Shown: positions 10,613 through 22,283 of the stretch, piece by piece | How the letters are laid out: each line of letters begins with the position of its first letter | Position numbering within the stretch: position 1 is the first letter of the stretch | From: Toxorhynchites rutilus septentrionalis | Lineage: Eukaryota > Arthropoda > Insecta > Diptera > Culicidae | Direction: 5' to 3' | Length of the DNA stretch: 64,000 nt | Assembly (NCBI RefSeq): GCF_029784135.1 | Contig: NC_073746.1 | Location: forward strand, 224,081,882-224,145,881 | Notes under the pieces: model-generated | Databases searched by the model: none | What the model saw: the letters and a program-made list of their open reading frames with translations, nothing else | Told to the model about the DNA's origin: nothing | Program-made: the position numbers and the translations under genes

Positions 10613-11976
10613 ATGGTGTCCACGTGTGGGGATGACCCTGGTGGGTCATTCGGGAGGAGGGTTCCGAGATATATGGATCCAAGAAATGAGTTTGGAGCTG
10701 TTACCACTCTTCTCCTAACTGGAAGAAATGGTAATAATTTACCTCAAAACCCGTTTTTGATCGGGAAAAGTCTTGAAGATTTTGCTGGGCCGATCGAGCA
10801 TGCGAAAAGTGAAGCGAAGTGCACCCGGTACGTGTTAAAAACTCGAAAAGCCTCCCAGGTGGAGAAACTATTGGAAATGACTCAGCTGTATGATGGGACA
10901 GAGATATCAATTGAATTACATCCAACGCTCAACATTAGTCGATGCATGATATCCTCTTTTGATTTGTTGGAACTGAGCGAGGGGGAGATCGAAGACCATT
11001 TAGCGCAACAAGGTGTTATGAAAGCAAGACGAATTCTGAAGAGCAATAAGGAGAAAACCCCAGCTATAGTGTTAACTTTCAACAAAAGCATATATCCGGA
11101 AACAGTAAAAGTCGGCGTTCTACGTGTAAGAACACGACCTTACTATCCAAATCCGATGCTGTGTTTCAAGTGTTACGAGTACGGTCACCCAAGAATTAAC
11201 TGCCCAAACCCCAAACGTTGTTATAATTGTTCCAACGAACACGAAGAAAGAGACGCGTGCGAGGAAGAACCATTTTGCCGTAATTGTAAAGGGAATCATA
11301 GGCCTAGCAATCGACAATGCGAAATCTACAAAACAGAAGTCGCTGTAATCCGCACAAAAATAGATTTTAATCTGTCATATGTAGACGCAAGGAAACGGGT
11401 CGCAATTGGAAGCGGTAGTTACGCACAGGTAGCTGCACAACCTCGTATTGATCATGTCAGGTTGACGGCATTATCACATCAGGTTGCGGAGAAAGATAAT
11501 GAAATAACAAAACTCACAAAGGAAATCCAACAAAAACAAGCAATTGAAGAGAAACTGAACATAATTATTGAGCAAAACAAACAGAAAGACGACAGAATTA
11601 ACGAACTTTTAAAACTGATTCAAAATCAAGATGCAAAACTTACAAAGCTTGTGGCGCAAAACCAGAAAATGAAGAAATATATTGAAGCCACACAGATTAG
11701 AACACGATCGAATTCAATGACCAGCGAAACAGAACCGGAAACAAGTAGGAAAAAAACAACACGAGGAACAGGCCAATATCACCAAACGCATTCTAATCAA
11801 CCGTCAGATATGTCACCACCGCCAAAAAAAAAATTTCCAACGCAAGAAGTCCGATCAAAACTAGAAGAACCACAAACCAACCTTCATACGAAGAGGTAGA
11901 CCTAACAGACTCCGAACATGACTCAGATGTTTCCAAGCCGCCTAAAATGACCCATAATGAACCTGCAAAGCAATAA
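10613..11976 (+). pseudogene. I-like element ORF1 (gag-like RNA-binding protein), frameshifted
   Basis: The first ATG is at 10613; an upstream GTG at 10568 is not needed. The N-terminal half is unassigned. Residues ~184-240 carry three CCHC knuckles (CFKCYEYGHPRINC, CYNCSNEHEERDAC, CRNCKGNHRPSNRQC), which bind element RNA. Residues ~295-360 form a Gln/Lys-rich coiled coil. The frame ends at 11899, but the downstream sequence reads well in another frame (SYEEVDLTDSEHDSDVS) to a stop at 11974-11976. The two frames meet at a run of A's near 11825-11833, so one indel in the homopolymer explains the break. It may be real or a sequencing slip. Confidence 0.85.
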
Positions 11977-14900
11977 CAACCGCACACCACAGTCCAATTC
12001 TCACCCTACCTACTACAACAAAATGCCGAACAACAACACAAATCGTCGGTTTGAGGGGTGGGAAAGTGTAGTACCCCCCTCACTTCTAGAAGAAGCGCAG
12101 CAGGATGGTGAAGCTATCCGGGACGTCATATCCCAACCCGTTGATGGTGAAACCTCCTGTGCGGCCGACCGTCGATCGAACTCAACTCACCGACAGCAAC
12201 ACCCGACCTCACATCAGCGTGTTTCAACACAAATACTCACACCAGTGAACAACAGCGAAGAACAACAATACTCAACAGCAGAATTAGACACAGCCTTTCC
12301 CCAGTGTCGACCGCAGTCGACCTTATTCAAAGAAACAGCACAATCAATACGACAGCGGTTGACACTGTGGGACAAGTTGTCTCACAGGTTAGTGATAACT
12401 TTATCTCATCCTCTACAAACTCTGCCGCTTTCCATCCACACCCAGCATCATCTCAACCAAGTTCATCTGGCGAAGGATCGTCGAACACCCGCAGACCAAA
12501 TAGAACGAATAATGAGCCAAGATCAGCGAACAACGTCACCAGTGACGATTTCAACCGCATTATCCAGTGGAATATAAATGGCTTCCATAGAAATGTCACT
12601 GATCTAGAAGTACTGCTTGGAGATAATCCCCCTATTGCACTGGTGTTACAAGAAATACATAAAACTACCGTCGACCATCTTAACAAATCGCTATCGGGGA
12701 GATACCGCTGGATATACAAGTGTAACGAAAATGTGTACCACTCGGTAGCCATCGGTATCCTACTACCAATACCATATACTCCCATAGACATCCGTGGTGA
12801 CCTACCTTTCGTTGCAGTCAGAATCGAATCGCCATTTCCAATGTCGATCGTCAGCATCTATTTACCCTGTGGGAGAATACCCAACCTCCGGAATCAACTT
12901 TTACAAATTATTGATTCTATCGAAAAACCTGTGGTGCTCCTTGGCGACGTCAACGGCCATCATTTCACGTGGGGCAGTCCAAGCAACAATACAAGAGGCT
13001 CAATACTAGCTGATGTGGCCGAAACATGTGATCTAATCACCATGAACGACGGTTCCTATACATTTACACGTGGCCTACATAACACTGCAATCGACGTGTC
13101 CATGGTAAGTTCCAATCTGGCCAGTAGAGTCCGTTGGAAAACAGCTAGTGAACCAATGGGAAGCGACCACTATCCAATCTTGGCGAATCTCGTCCAGAAA
13201 CCTCGAGAAGACCACGATGGAAATACGCCGAGGCGGACTGGAACCTTTTCCAAAGTCTTATAAACGAAAAATTCAATGGCAATGAGCCTAACGATGTCAC
13301 AGAACTCCTGGGCATTGTACACAACGTAGCTACAGAAACCATTCCAAAGTCAAGCTCGAGTCCCGGTCGTAAAGCATTACACTGGTGGTCTCCAGAAACT
13401 AAGGGTGCGATAAAAGCGAGACGAAAGGCTCTTCGTGCAGCCAAGCGTCTTCCATCACAGCATCCAGATAAGGAAGCGGCCCTTCAGCATTACCGTACCA
13501 AAAGAAATGAGTGTAGACAAATAATCCGAAGAGCGAAGCAAGATTCATGGGAATCCTTTCTCGATAGCATCAATTCGGGCCACAGCCCTGCTGAAATATG
13601 GGGCAGAGTAAACGCACTAAATGGTAAGCGAAGATCTTTGGGCATCGCCGTTCGAAATGCAGGCGGGATAACGAGGGACCCCAGTATAGTCGCTGACAAC
13701 CTTGCGGGATATTTCGAAGATCTTTCTGCAGCCCGACAGTATCAAGAAACCTTTACACGAAGAAATGTCTCGGTAGATCAACTGGAAAACCTTCTAATTC
13801 CAAACGACTCCGAACCAACATTCATCAATCAACCATTCTCCAGAGCAGAACTAAATCGAGCACTGGCCGATAGTAAAGGAAACTCTGCTGGTCCAGACGA
13901 TGTCGGATACCCTACGCTAAAACACCTCCCCCCAATAGTCAAAACTACCTTTCTTAGGACACTGAATAAGATCTGGCTCGAAAATACATTTCCAGCTGAA
14001 TGGAGACATAGCCTTGTAGTACCTATTCCAAAGAATGGTTCATCTCCAGAACCTTCCAATTATCGGCCCATAACACTCACGTGCTGTGCATGTAAAATAA
14101 TGGAAAGAATGGTGAATCGCCGTCTTGTGAGCTTCCTCGAAGAAAATAATTTCCTTGATCATCGTGAGCATGCTTTTCGGCCGGGGCACGGAACGAGTAC
14201 GTACTTTGCGGCACTTAGTCAAATACTCAACGAAGCTGTGAACAACGACCAACACGTAGAGATCGCCTCTCTCGATCTGGCTAAGGCCTACAATAGAACG
14301 TGGACACCGGGTATATTAAAGCAACTGATCCTGTGGGGACTTTCAGGGAACATTCTGCACTTTCTGCGGAACTTTCTAATGAAACGAACTTTCCAAGTGA
14401 CAATCGGGAATCACCGCTCGAGAATAGCCAACGAAGAGACTGGGGTACCCCAAGGTTCAGTCTTGGTAGTCACCCTTTTTCTAGTTGCGATGAACGGTAT
14501 CTTCAATCAGCTACCAAATGGTATATATATACTTTTGTATGCAGATGACATCGTGTTGGCTGTTCCAGGCAGAAATCCGCTCCAGCTAAGAAGAAAACTG
14601 CAGGCAGCGGTAAACGCTATAGCTCGTTGGACCGACTCTGTCGGATTCGACCTTTCTGCAGCCAAAAGTGTACGTACCCATATATGCAAATTCAGGCACC
14701 GGCCCCCATATCGACCAGTCATCATCAACAATCACCAAATTCCGTATAAGAAGACGATCAGAATTCTCGGAGTAAAACTTGATAGTCGGTTCAGTTTCAT
14801 GGAGCACCTGAGAGATGTGAAAGAAAACTGCAAATCCCGCCTGAATCTCCTGCGTACTCTTGCGAAACCTCACCATAGCAACAATAGAGACATTCGATTG

Positions 14901-16085
14901 CGAGTCTTCAAAGCCATTGTGGAATCAAAACTTCTTTACGGCATAGAAATCCTATCCTCAGTAACTGAGTTAGTTATAAAGCAACTAGATTCAACATACA
15001 ACAAGGCAATCCGTACCGTATCATGCTTACTGCCTTCGACTCCAGCTGATACAGCCTGTGCGGAGTTGGGGATCCTTCCTTTCTCACATGTTGTTGCTTT
15101 CACAGTTTGTAAACGAGCGGTTGGTTACACGGAAATAACATACGGAAATGGGGAATCAAGCCTGATTACTGAGGCCAACAGTTTATTGAACCAGTATTGC
15201 AATCTCAACCTGCCACCAATATGCGAACTCCCTCGCGCTGGTCCAAGGAACTGGAGTCTCGCCGAAATCCAAGTCGACGACCATATTAGAAGCAAGTTTA
15301 AAGCTGGTGATAAATCAATCGCTCTACGAAAATCGGTTTCAGAATGGCTGAATAAGAAATACAGCGGACATTGTATTCGCTACACCACGGATGGCTCGAA
15401 AAGCTCCGCTGGGGTAGGCATCGGTATATCGGGTCCAAACCTCTGCGCTTCTTATTGTCTGCCCGAGTCATGCTCAATATTCACCGCCGAAGCCATAGCA
15501 ATCTTCATAGCAGCCACCACAGCGTCAGAAAAACCACTTCTGATCTTAACTGATTCTGCCAGCCTTATCACTGCCCTTCCCTCTCCACGTTCACGCCACC
15601 CGTGGATCCAAGCCATACAGGATAGCGCCTCATCCAACACTGTTTTCGCATGGATACCAGGCCACTGCGGTATCCTCGGAAACGAAAAAACGGATCATTT
15701 AGCAACTTCCGGGACAAGAGGAAATCAGTACACAGACAAAGTCCCTGGTCATGATGTCAAATCGTGGCTGAATTCGGTTTTCCGCAACTCTTGGTCAACT
15801 ATTTGGTATAACCGAACGGCATTGTTTTTGCGCAAAATTAAAAGTTGCATTAACAGATGGGAAGATCTTCCAAACTTTAAAGAGCAAAGAATAATAACCC
15901 GTCTTCGCACTGGCCACACCAAGATTCCACACAACATGAGTGGCGGAACCTTCCATGTAGACTGCGATTTGTGTTAAGTGCGATTGTCCGTCGAGCATTT
16001 TCTATGCGTTTGTCCCAAGTATGAGAACCTCCGAGACAAATACCGAATATCAAACAGCATCCGCGATGTACTCCAAGATGACTAA
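11957..16085 (+). pseudogene. I-like element ORF2 (endonuclease-RT-RNase H), multiply disrupted
   Basis: It probably starts at the ATG at 11957, overlapping the intended ORF1 end. It shifts frame somewhere in 12145-12300 and again at about 13203; the 13203-15977 frame is continuous. The endonuclease is at about 12560-13190 (IIQWNINGF, LQEIH, GDVNGHH, GSDHYPI). Reverse transcriptase is centred on YADD at 14538-14549. RNase H is at about 15385-15770 (YTTDGS, FTAEA, LTDSAS, PGHCGILGNEKTDHLA). A TAA at 15975-15977 falls inside the C-terminal Cys-His motif; the same frame continues with LSVEHFLCVCP to a natural-looking stop at 16083. Intact, it would nick DNA and reverse-transcribe element RNA. 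Confidence 0.9.
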
Positions 16086-16833
16086 TCTTCATCAGCAACA
16101 TTAATCTGCTTCCTCAAGGACGCAGGTCTCTTCCATCACATCTGAAATAGCTGGGAAAAGAATCTAGAAGCATGAACAGACAACGTTACAAACAATCAAT
16201 AGAACTAAAACTGTAAGAATAAAGAGATGAACCAGCCCACGGTTGAAAATCTCTATAATAAAGCAAATTGAAAAAAAAATAACGCCAGTTTTTTGCTGCT
16301 AGTGATTTTCCTACATCTTCCCATTCCCCAAATTTCATAACGGAATGTGAAGAAACACACAACTTAGACTAAAATGGTTGCCCCGCTTGCTAGCGCTAAA
16401 AATTACCGAATTCAGAACATTAAAAAAAACTCGTAAAATGCTGTTAAGTCTTATCCACTCTCTCAACATCACATTGTCATTTTACTTTGAGGTATGGATT
16501 TCTATTGCGAAAAGTACCGTATTTTTCTATTAAAAATAACATTTATGTTTCCTAGAATTTCTTAAGTTTATAAAATTCAATTGCAATCGTATTAAAATAC
16601 TAACAAAAACGAAATGTCTGCAAATTTACAGGCACGCTTTCTAATCTGGTAAATCTGGCAACTCAGTGTGGAAGTCCGAGAGATAAAACGTCAACATCAT
16701 TCATTTATATTAAATGGCACGATATTGATGCCCGAAAATCAGAAAATCCGGATTTCTGCGTCGTCGGCTGTGTTCAGCTGTCATTATGCTCTCAAATGTC
16801 ATCATATTGACAATCATATTGACCGTGTAAGGT

Positions 16834-17045
16834 CCGCTTTAGGTTAAGCGGTTGTAAACTTCCGTCAACGCGTGTTCTCGAACATTCTCGACTTGACTTC
16901 CACAGAGTAAAGAACGTTCATTTTAATGTAAAATGTGCTTTTAACGCCTCCGAACGCCACGTGAAATACCATAGATGCAACTTCAAACAAATAATAACTA
17001 AGCCAACGGTAGTCCTATAACAGTCTTGCGGTTGTATCACAGGTA
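16834..17045. other. Short spacer between R copy 1 and the M1 cluster
   Basis: No gene. 16971-17047 resembles 1533-1605, so the M1 cluster lies in an older repeat. Confidence 0.5.
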
Positions 17046-17390
17046 TAATACCAGGGACAGACATACAGCTGTACTTGCGTTGTACGTGTACAGCGTTGTA
17101 CAGGTACCATCGTACCATGACAGACATACTTTGGTTGTACATTGTACCGTATGTCAAACTGACAATCAGATATTTTTCCAATTTCCACCACTTATTTCAA
17201 TGAAAAAGGTTTTTATTTAGTGTCTAAACTATCAAACACAACAAAAAAGTTTCCAATCTGAGTTATTAACTTAAAAGAAAGTCAATGAAAGGAACGTTTA
17301 TCAAGTGATTTGATTCTGCTTGTTCATGCTACCCACCACTAACCGTCTATGGCGCTGCGCACAGTACAACTGTAGCCATGTACAGCGATA
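17046..17390 (-). mobile_element. M1-family MITE copy A (truncated)
   Basis: It begins with the family terminus 'taataccagggacagacata' and matches copy B through 'agtacaactgtagccatg', but stops about 125 bp short where copy B begins. Non-coding. Confidence 0.8.
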
Positions 17391-17875
17391 ATACCATGGA
17401 CAGACATACAACTGTACTAGCGCTGTACGTGTACAGCGTTGTACAGGTACCACGATAGCATGACACACATACTTTGGTTGTACATTGTACCGCATGTCAG
17501 ACTGACAATCAGAAGTTTGAATTTATTGCATTGTATTTTCACCAATATTTCAATGAAAAAGGTTTTTATTTAGCGTCTAAACTATGGAACACAACAAATA
17601 TGTTTCCAATCTAAGTTATTAACTCAAGAGAAAGTCAATGAAAAGAATGTATACCAAATGTTTTGATTCGTTTTGTTCATGCTACCCACCACCAACCGTC
17701 TATGGCGCTGCGCACAGTACAACTGTAGCCATGTACAGCGGAAAAATAGGTCGGTACAGGTACAGCGATTGTACCGAGTTGCTTGCATGGTTCTAGCGCT
17801 GTACATGGTGACAGACATACAATTTTCGAAGTACAACGCAAGTACAGCTGTATGTCTGTCCCTGGTATTATACTT
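17391..17875 (-). mobile_element. M1-family MITE copy B
   Basis: Full-length copy of about 485 bp, same orientation as copy A. It ends 'ctgtatgtctgtccctgg' + 'tatta' at 17875. It abuts copy C, which runs the other way, so B and C form one long inverted repeat. Confidence 0.85.
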
Positions 17876-18348
17876 ATGACAGACATACAGCTGTACTACC
17901 GTTGTACTCCATAAATTGTATGTCTGTCACCATGTACAGCGCTAGAACCATGCAAGCAACTCGGTACAATCGCTGTACCTGTACCGACCTATTTTACCGC
18001 TGTACATGGCTACAGTTGTACTGTGCGCAGCGCCATAGACGGCTAGTGGTCGATAGCATGAACAAATTGAATCAAAACACTTGGTAAACATTCTTTTCAC
18101 TGACTTTCTCTTGAGTTAATAACTCAGATTGGGAACATATTTGTTGTGTTTGATAGTTTAGACGCTAAATAAAAACCTTTTTCATTGAAATATGTGGTGA
18201 AATTTGGAAAAATTCTGATTGTCAGTTTGACATACGGTACAATGTACAACTAAAGTATGTCTGTCATGGTACGATAGTACCTGTACAACGCTGTACCCTT
18301 ACAGCGCAAGTACAGCTGTATGTCTGTCCCTGGTATTAGAATATTTCA
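17876..18348 (+). mobile_element. M1-family MITE copy C
   Basis: Full-length copy, inverted relative to A and B, same orientation as copy D at 6564. The ends carry 'gacagacatacagctgtact' and its complement. Low gap and mismatch content against B implies related or recent insertion. Confidence 0.85.
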
Positions 18349-18824
18349 ATTCGATTGATATGCAAAACATCGGAATCCATTTGTAGAAAGAGTTATTAAT
18401 ACAATTGGTGAGAATCAATGAAATTTACGTTATCGTACACTTTATACCAAAAATTATTGAATTTGTCACAACTTTATCGTTCATTGTTAGGCTGTATTGT
18501 ATTTCACTACAATTTTTAATGCTTAAGCTGATTTGCTATTTGTGTAATAAACTCATCATCGTAGCATGTTTCTTGGAAATAACCAAAAGCATCCCATCAT
18601 ATAATATATTTATTCACCTTGGTTCGAATTTATAGCTACTTGCCACCAGAGTCAGCTACACGTTTTGTGCTGCCATCTAGTGTGTTTCATTTGAAGCAAC
18701 TTGCGTTGACCATACTCTACAAATCAATCTCTATTGACGAATTCACGTTAGATTTGCAACTAGATGGCGCAGTGAGTAAAATGATGAGTTTTTAAACAGT
18801 TTCATTTTTGTATGAAATTCGTTT
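18349..18824. other. No gene seen
   Basis: AT-rich sequence. A short inverted pair 'gccatctag' / 'ctagatggc' at about 18691 and 18762 could mark a very small MITE, but the boundaries are not clear. Confidence 0.4.
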
Positions 18825-19491
18825 GAGGAGGGACCCTGGTCTGGAGGTTAAAGAAATTGAATTTTTGTTTTTTTTGCATTTTTGGGAAGCTTATGCCCTC
18901 AGAAATGTCGATATTCGATTTCGTTGGAACGTTACAGCCAAAAATATTAAGTCACCCCAAGAGATATAATATTGTTGTACGAATTTTTAAACGTGTTTTT
19001 CTCGAAACCATGTTTTTTCAACTGGTGGTTTCAATATCTCAGGATCTACTCGACCGATTTGGCTGAACTTTTTTATCAGCATGTACAAATGAATTATTTA
19101 AAGCGTTACATAGCCGTTTTTTGATATCTAATTTTTTCGATTTTTTATGAAAAATAACTCATTTTTAATAAAAAGGGCCGCCATTTTGGCAATATGTAAC
19201 GCTCTAGATATTCACCTCATGTTTCAAAATATTCATTGGGATTCGTTCTGTGACACCCCGTTGCTTCATAACCAATACCACCAACAAGGTACCGATTTTC
19301 AAACAGCATCTACGCTTCCAGCTGTTAACAGCGTAATAATCATTTTTGGTGCACTCGAAAAAATGAAAATACATTTTAAAATATACCTTAAACAATAACC
19401 AAACTACTCTAACACTTCACTTCATTCCTAACATTCGAAAAAAATCACAAAAATTCATTATATTTTGGCCTTCCAGAAAGGGGTCCCCCCC
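18825..19491. mobile_element. Putative MITE sharing a family with 47798-48035
   Basis: The left end, 'gggaccctggtctggagg', is an imperfect inverted match of the right end, 'ccagaaaggggtcccccc'. The interior shares long blocks with 47798-48035 ('atatctcaggatctactcga', 'tatcagcatgtacaaat'). Small ORFs inside have no recognisable domain. It is probably a non-autonomous DNA element of about 670 bp. Confidence 0.6.
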
Positions 19492-19735
19492 TTAAATTTG
19501 TTAGAAAAATACGAATTTTCCTTAAATTTTTTCCAGAGTATTCTTTCTATGCTGAAAAGGCTAGAAAATGATCATTTTACAATGTGGTATGTATATTATG
19601 ACGAATGGCATGGTATAAGTATTGTAACTTTATTTTGTTTTCAACTAGGTAAACGATGAGTAGCATGTGTTGCGCTGAAAATACTGCAAACCCTTCTCGT
19701 ATCGGCGGCTACACAATCAATGATATCTAATGGAT

Positions 19736-21156
19736 ACCTTACACGATCAAAATTATTAACAATAAGAGTCTTCATTATCGGGACAGCTAGGCTTTCGACA
19801 TCCGATCTAACCTCAATCAATATTTTGCCACCTTACACGGTCAATATCGTCCTCAACCCGAAACAACGAAAGTATCCTCGATGACTAGTGGCGACATTCG
19901 AGTTTGGGATCCAAACTATACTCCATCAGATTAGAAGGTAAAAAGGCAATTTTCAAATGGTAAAACTTGAATGAGAATATCTGCTTGGTATTAATTAATC
20001 ACTTGAAGCGCGTAGTCCTAACCCTAACTTAACCTATTTCCTCAGAATCTTCAGATATTCCTACTAAAATTTATTATTATTATATAACGTCAATTTCAGA
20101 AATAATTTATGCATGGGATTTTCTCACCACTTGCAGAAAACAAGTGATTTGCATTCACATAGAATACTAATTTGATACGGAAAAATCAATTTTCATTCAT
20201 AATTTACACTTAAGAATTCGTTTTTCCTTCTTAAAAACACATCATAATACTCGCTTCACAAACACAGACTGTTCCTTTCAGTTTCAGAGATGCCATATTA
20301 TTTTAGTTTACGAAAATATATACAAGTTATTATATCTGCAAGCAAATGTTTTTATTCCATAAATAAGACTATGACAGTAGAACCCCGATTATCCGCGAGC
20401 GACGTTATAGATGGATAGTTTAATGATTTTTTCATTAATAAAACATAGTTTTTATGTTGAAACATTTTTTTTTGTGTTTGCATCTCTCTTTTAGTCCTTT
20501 AATGGGTCATCCGCGATTTTCGTTATTCGCGGTGAGTTTGCCTGACTATTCCGCGGAGAATCGGAATTCTACTGTAGCTTAAACTAACACATTATGTTTT
20601 TTCATCTGTAATTTTCCCATATCTTCTCATTCTCCACTTTTTATAGCGGAGTGTGAAGAAACACACAACTTAGACTAAAGTGCATTAGTTAGCGCAAAGA
20701 ATGACCGAGTTCAACGTTAAAAAATTCCTAACACGTTGTTAATTTTCATTCACTTTCTCACCATCACATTGTCAGTTCACTTTGAGATTTTGATTTGTAT
20801 CGTGAAAAGTACTGTATTTTGCTATTTGAAGTAAAGTAATTTACATTTAATGCGACATTTCTCTAATTGGACAGACCTGTAATGCTTTCATTTATGATTC
20901 CTACAATTTCAGAAGTTTATAAATTTTAATTGCAATCGCAAAAAAGACTAACAAAAATTAAATGTCCGCTTGCAGATCTGGCTACTCAGTCTGGAAGTTC
21001 GTGAGGTAAAACGTCAACATCATGCATCCATATGAAATGTCACGATATTGATGCCCGAAAATCAGAAAATCCGGATTTCTGCGTTGTCGGCCATTTTCAG
21101 CTGTCATTATGTTCTCAAATGTCATCACATTGTCAATAAAGTTGACCGTGTAAGAT
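19736..21156 (+). mobile_element. R-family repeat copy 2, carrying a pogo-like MITE
   Basis: It matches copy 1 from 'accttacacgatcaa' to 'ttgaccgtgtaagat' over ~1.2 kb apart from the nested MITE at 20375-20574. No coding capacity is seen. It lacks both insertions present in copy 1, so it serves as an empty site for them. Confidence 0.75.
20375..20574. mobile_element. pogo/Tigger-like MITE, 200 bp
   Basis: The terminal inverted repeats are 'cagtagaaccccgattatcc' at the left and 'ggagaatcggaattctactg' at the right. CAGTA...GATTATCCGCG termini are typical of pogo-group elements. Subterminal 'cgcg' words are present. No transposase. A clean TA duplication is not visible at both flanks. Confidence 0.75.
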
Positions 21157-21396
21157 CCGCTTAAGACAAGACGTGACAACTGGCTTCTTACTCTTCTACC
21201 CAGTGCGAGCAACATGGATACCGAACCACTCTAGATGGCAAGTTTCAAATGAGATAAAATTTCTGAAGACTGTTTTTTAAGTTCCTAACATATGCTTTCG
21301 TATAATATATTCTATGAATAGTTACATTTGGACGATGTAAAGCAAAATTGTTGTGTATTATTGTATTTTTCTGTTGTGCTTTATCATGAACAGTAG
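21157..21396. other. Left flank of the BEL element
   Basis: Non-coding. The last bases before the LTR ('cagtag') do not match those after the other LTR ('acgtaa'). Confidence 0.6.
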
Positions 21397-22204
21397 TGTC
21401 GGCGATCGATACACGTCGACCTTACGACGCGAGTTGGGTTGCCGGTCAGTATTCGACGTTCTGCTGAACAGACCGTCCAAGACTTAACCAGAAGTTAGAC
21501 AATGAAAATCCCGCGTAACGAGAACTCCAATGATAACTTCCTTGCAAGGGAGGGGTTTGGTTAGAACCGTCCTGCAGTACAGGCCAATTCTAATTCCAAG
21601 TTTGTTGTAAGTTTCTATGTTCCACTTGCAGCACAAGTGAAACAGAGTAACTCAGGATTTGTAGCGAAGTGAAAGATGCAACTTAGTAAACTTCCTCACG
21701 CCGGAGGAAAACCTTTTTCGGATGTAGAGGACCCGAACGTACTACTTGAATATTCTTTGGATACTTTATTGATACTGATTATTTACATGCTTTGTGGGTT
21801 CTTGAATACTAAGATAATGGATTGTCAGCAATTTTGATGCCCCTTGCTTCCCAGTGTGAAAGGAGTTACAATTTCATTCAATAATATTTTGCCACCCGGG
21901 AAGCAAAGGGCGTTCAAATTCGGTATCCCTTTCGAATCGGGAATATGTGTCCATGCTATACTTTTTATACAGTATGTTCTCTTCCAGTCGCTGGTTAGGT
22001 TAAACCGCGACGAAATCTAATTGCTGATCCTAGCACAACTGACCTATATCCATATTCGCGAACGCGTGCGCGTAATGAATCAGCTCTTTGTAATCTGATC
22101 CTCCGCTCGGTCAGTGGCACGGCAGCGCGCTCATATTGTCGCTTTACAGCTGGTGGAAGGAAAATTGAACGAACGCTAACAGCTGATTTCAGCTAGCGGC
22201 GACA
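21397..22204 (-). repeat. BEL 3' LTR (808 bp)
   Basis: Nearly identical to 33997-34804, with three visible differences ('acacgtcgac' vs 'acacgccgac', 'gttcttgaat' vs 'gttcttaaat', 'tccatattcg' vs 'tccatactcg'). It has TGT...ACA ends. This is the downstream LTR of the minus-strand element. A G-rich purine tract ('ggtgggccgg' on the minus strand, near 22207-22216) lies just upstream. Confidence 0.95.
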
Positions 22205-22215
22205 TACCGGCCCAC

Positions 22216-22240
22216 CGTAATTCTGCTCGACAGAATTACG
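22216..22240 (-). promoter_or_regulatory. Perfect 10-bp hairpin next to the BEL polypurine tract
   Basis: 'cgtaattctg' and 'cagaattacg' are exact complements around the 5-nt loop 'ctcga', directly upstream (minus strand) of the putative polypurine tract and 3' LTR. It may structure the 3' end of the RNA; no function is shown. Confidence 0.6.
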
Positions 22241-22283
22241 ATAAATTTGTCAATTGTGCTAGGTACAGTTTTTTGTTATTTGT

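Larger units (their letters stand above)
10163..16279 (+). mobile_element. I-like non-LTR retrotransposon, 6.1 kb
   Basis: A full-length LINE-type element with two ORFs and a short 3' poly(A). It is flanked by a perfect 15-bp target duplication 'taacgccagtttttt' (10148-10162 and 16280-16294). ORF1 has three zinc knuckles. ORF2 has apurinic-type endonuclease, reverse transcriptase and RNase H, the arrangement of the I/Loner/Outcast group, which is common in mosquitoes. It starts 'cagttcgcgtagagc' and has a 450-bp 5' leader. Two to three frameshifts and one nonsense codon make this copy defective. Confidence 0.9.
9294..16833 (+). mobile_element. R-family repeat copy 1, carrying two nested insertions
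   Basis: The repeat is seen in three pieces: 9294-9926, 10108-10162 and 16295-16833. Together they match the second copy at 19736-21156. It starts with 'accttacacgatcaa' and ends with the near-complement 'ttgaccgtgtaaggt'; the same word also recurs subterminally near 9391. This suggests a non-coding DNA transposon with imperfect terminal inverted repeats. Similarity between copies may run a few bases past the right terminus. It is interrupted by a ~181-bp MITE and by the I-like retrotransposon. Confidence 0.75.
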
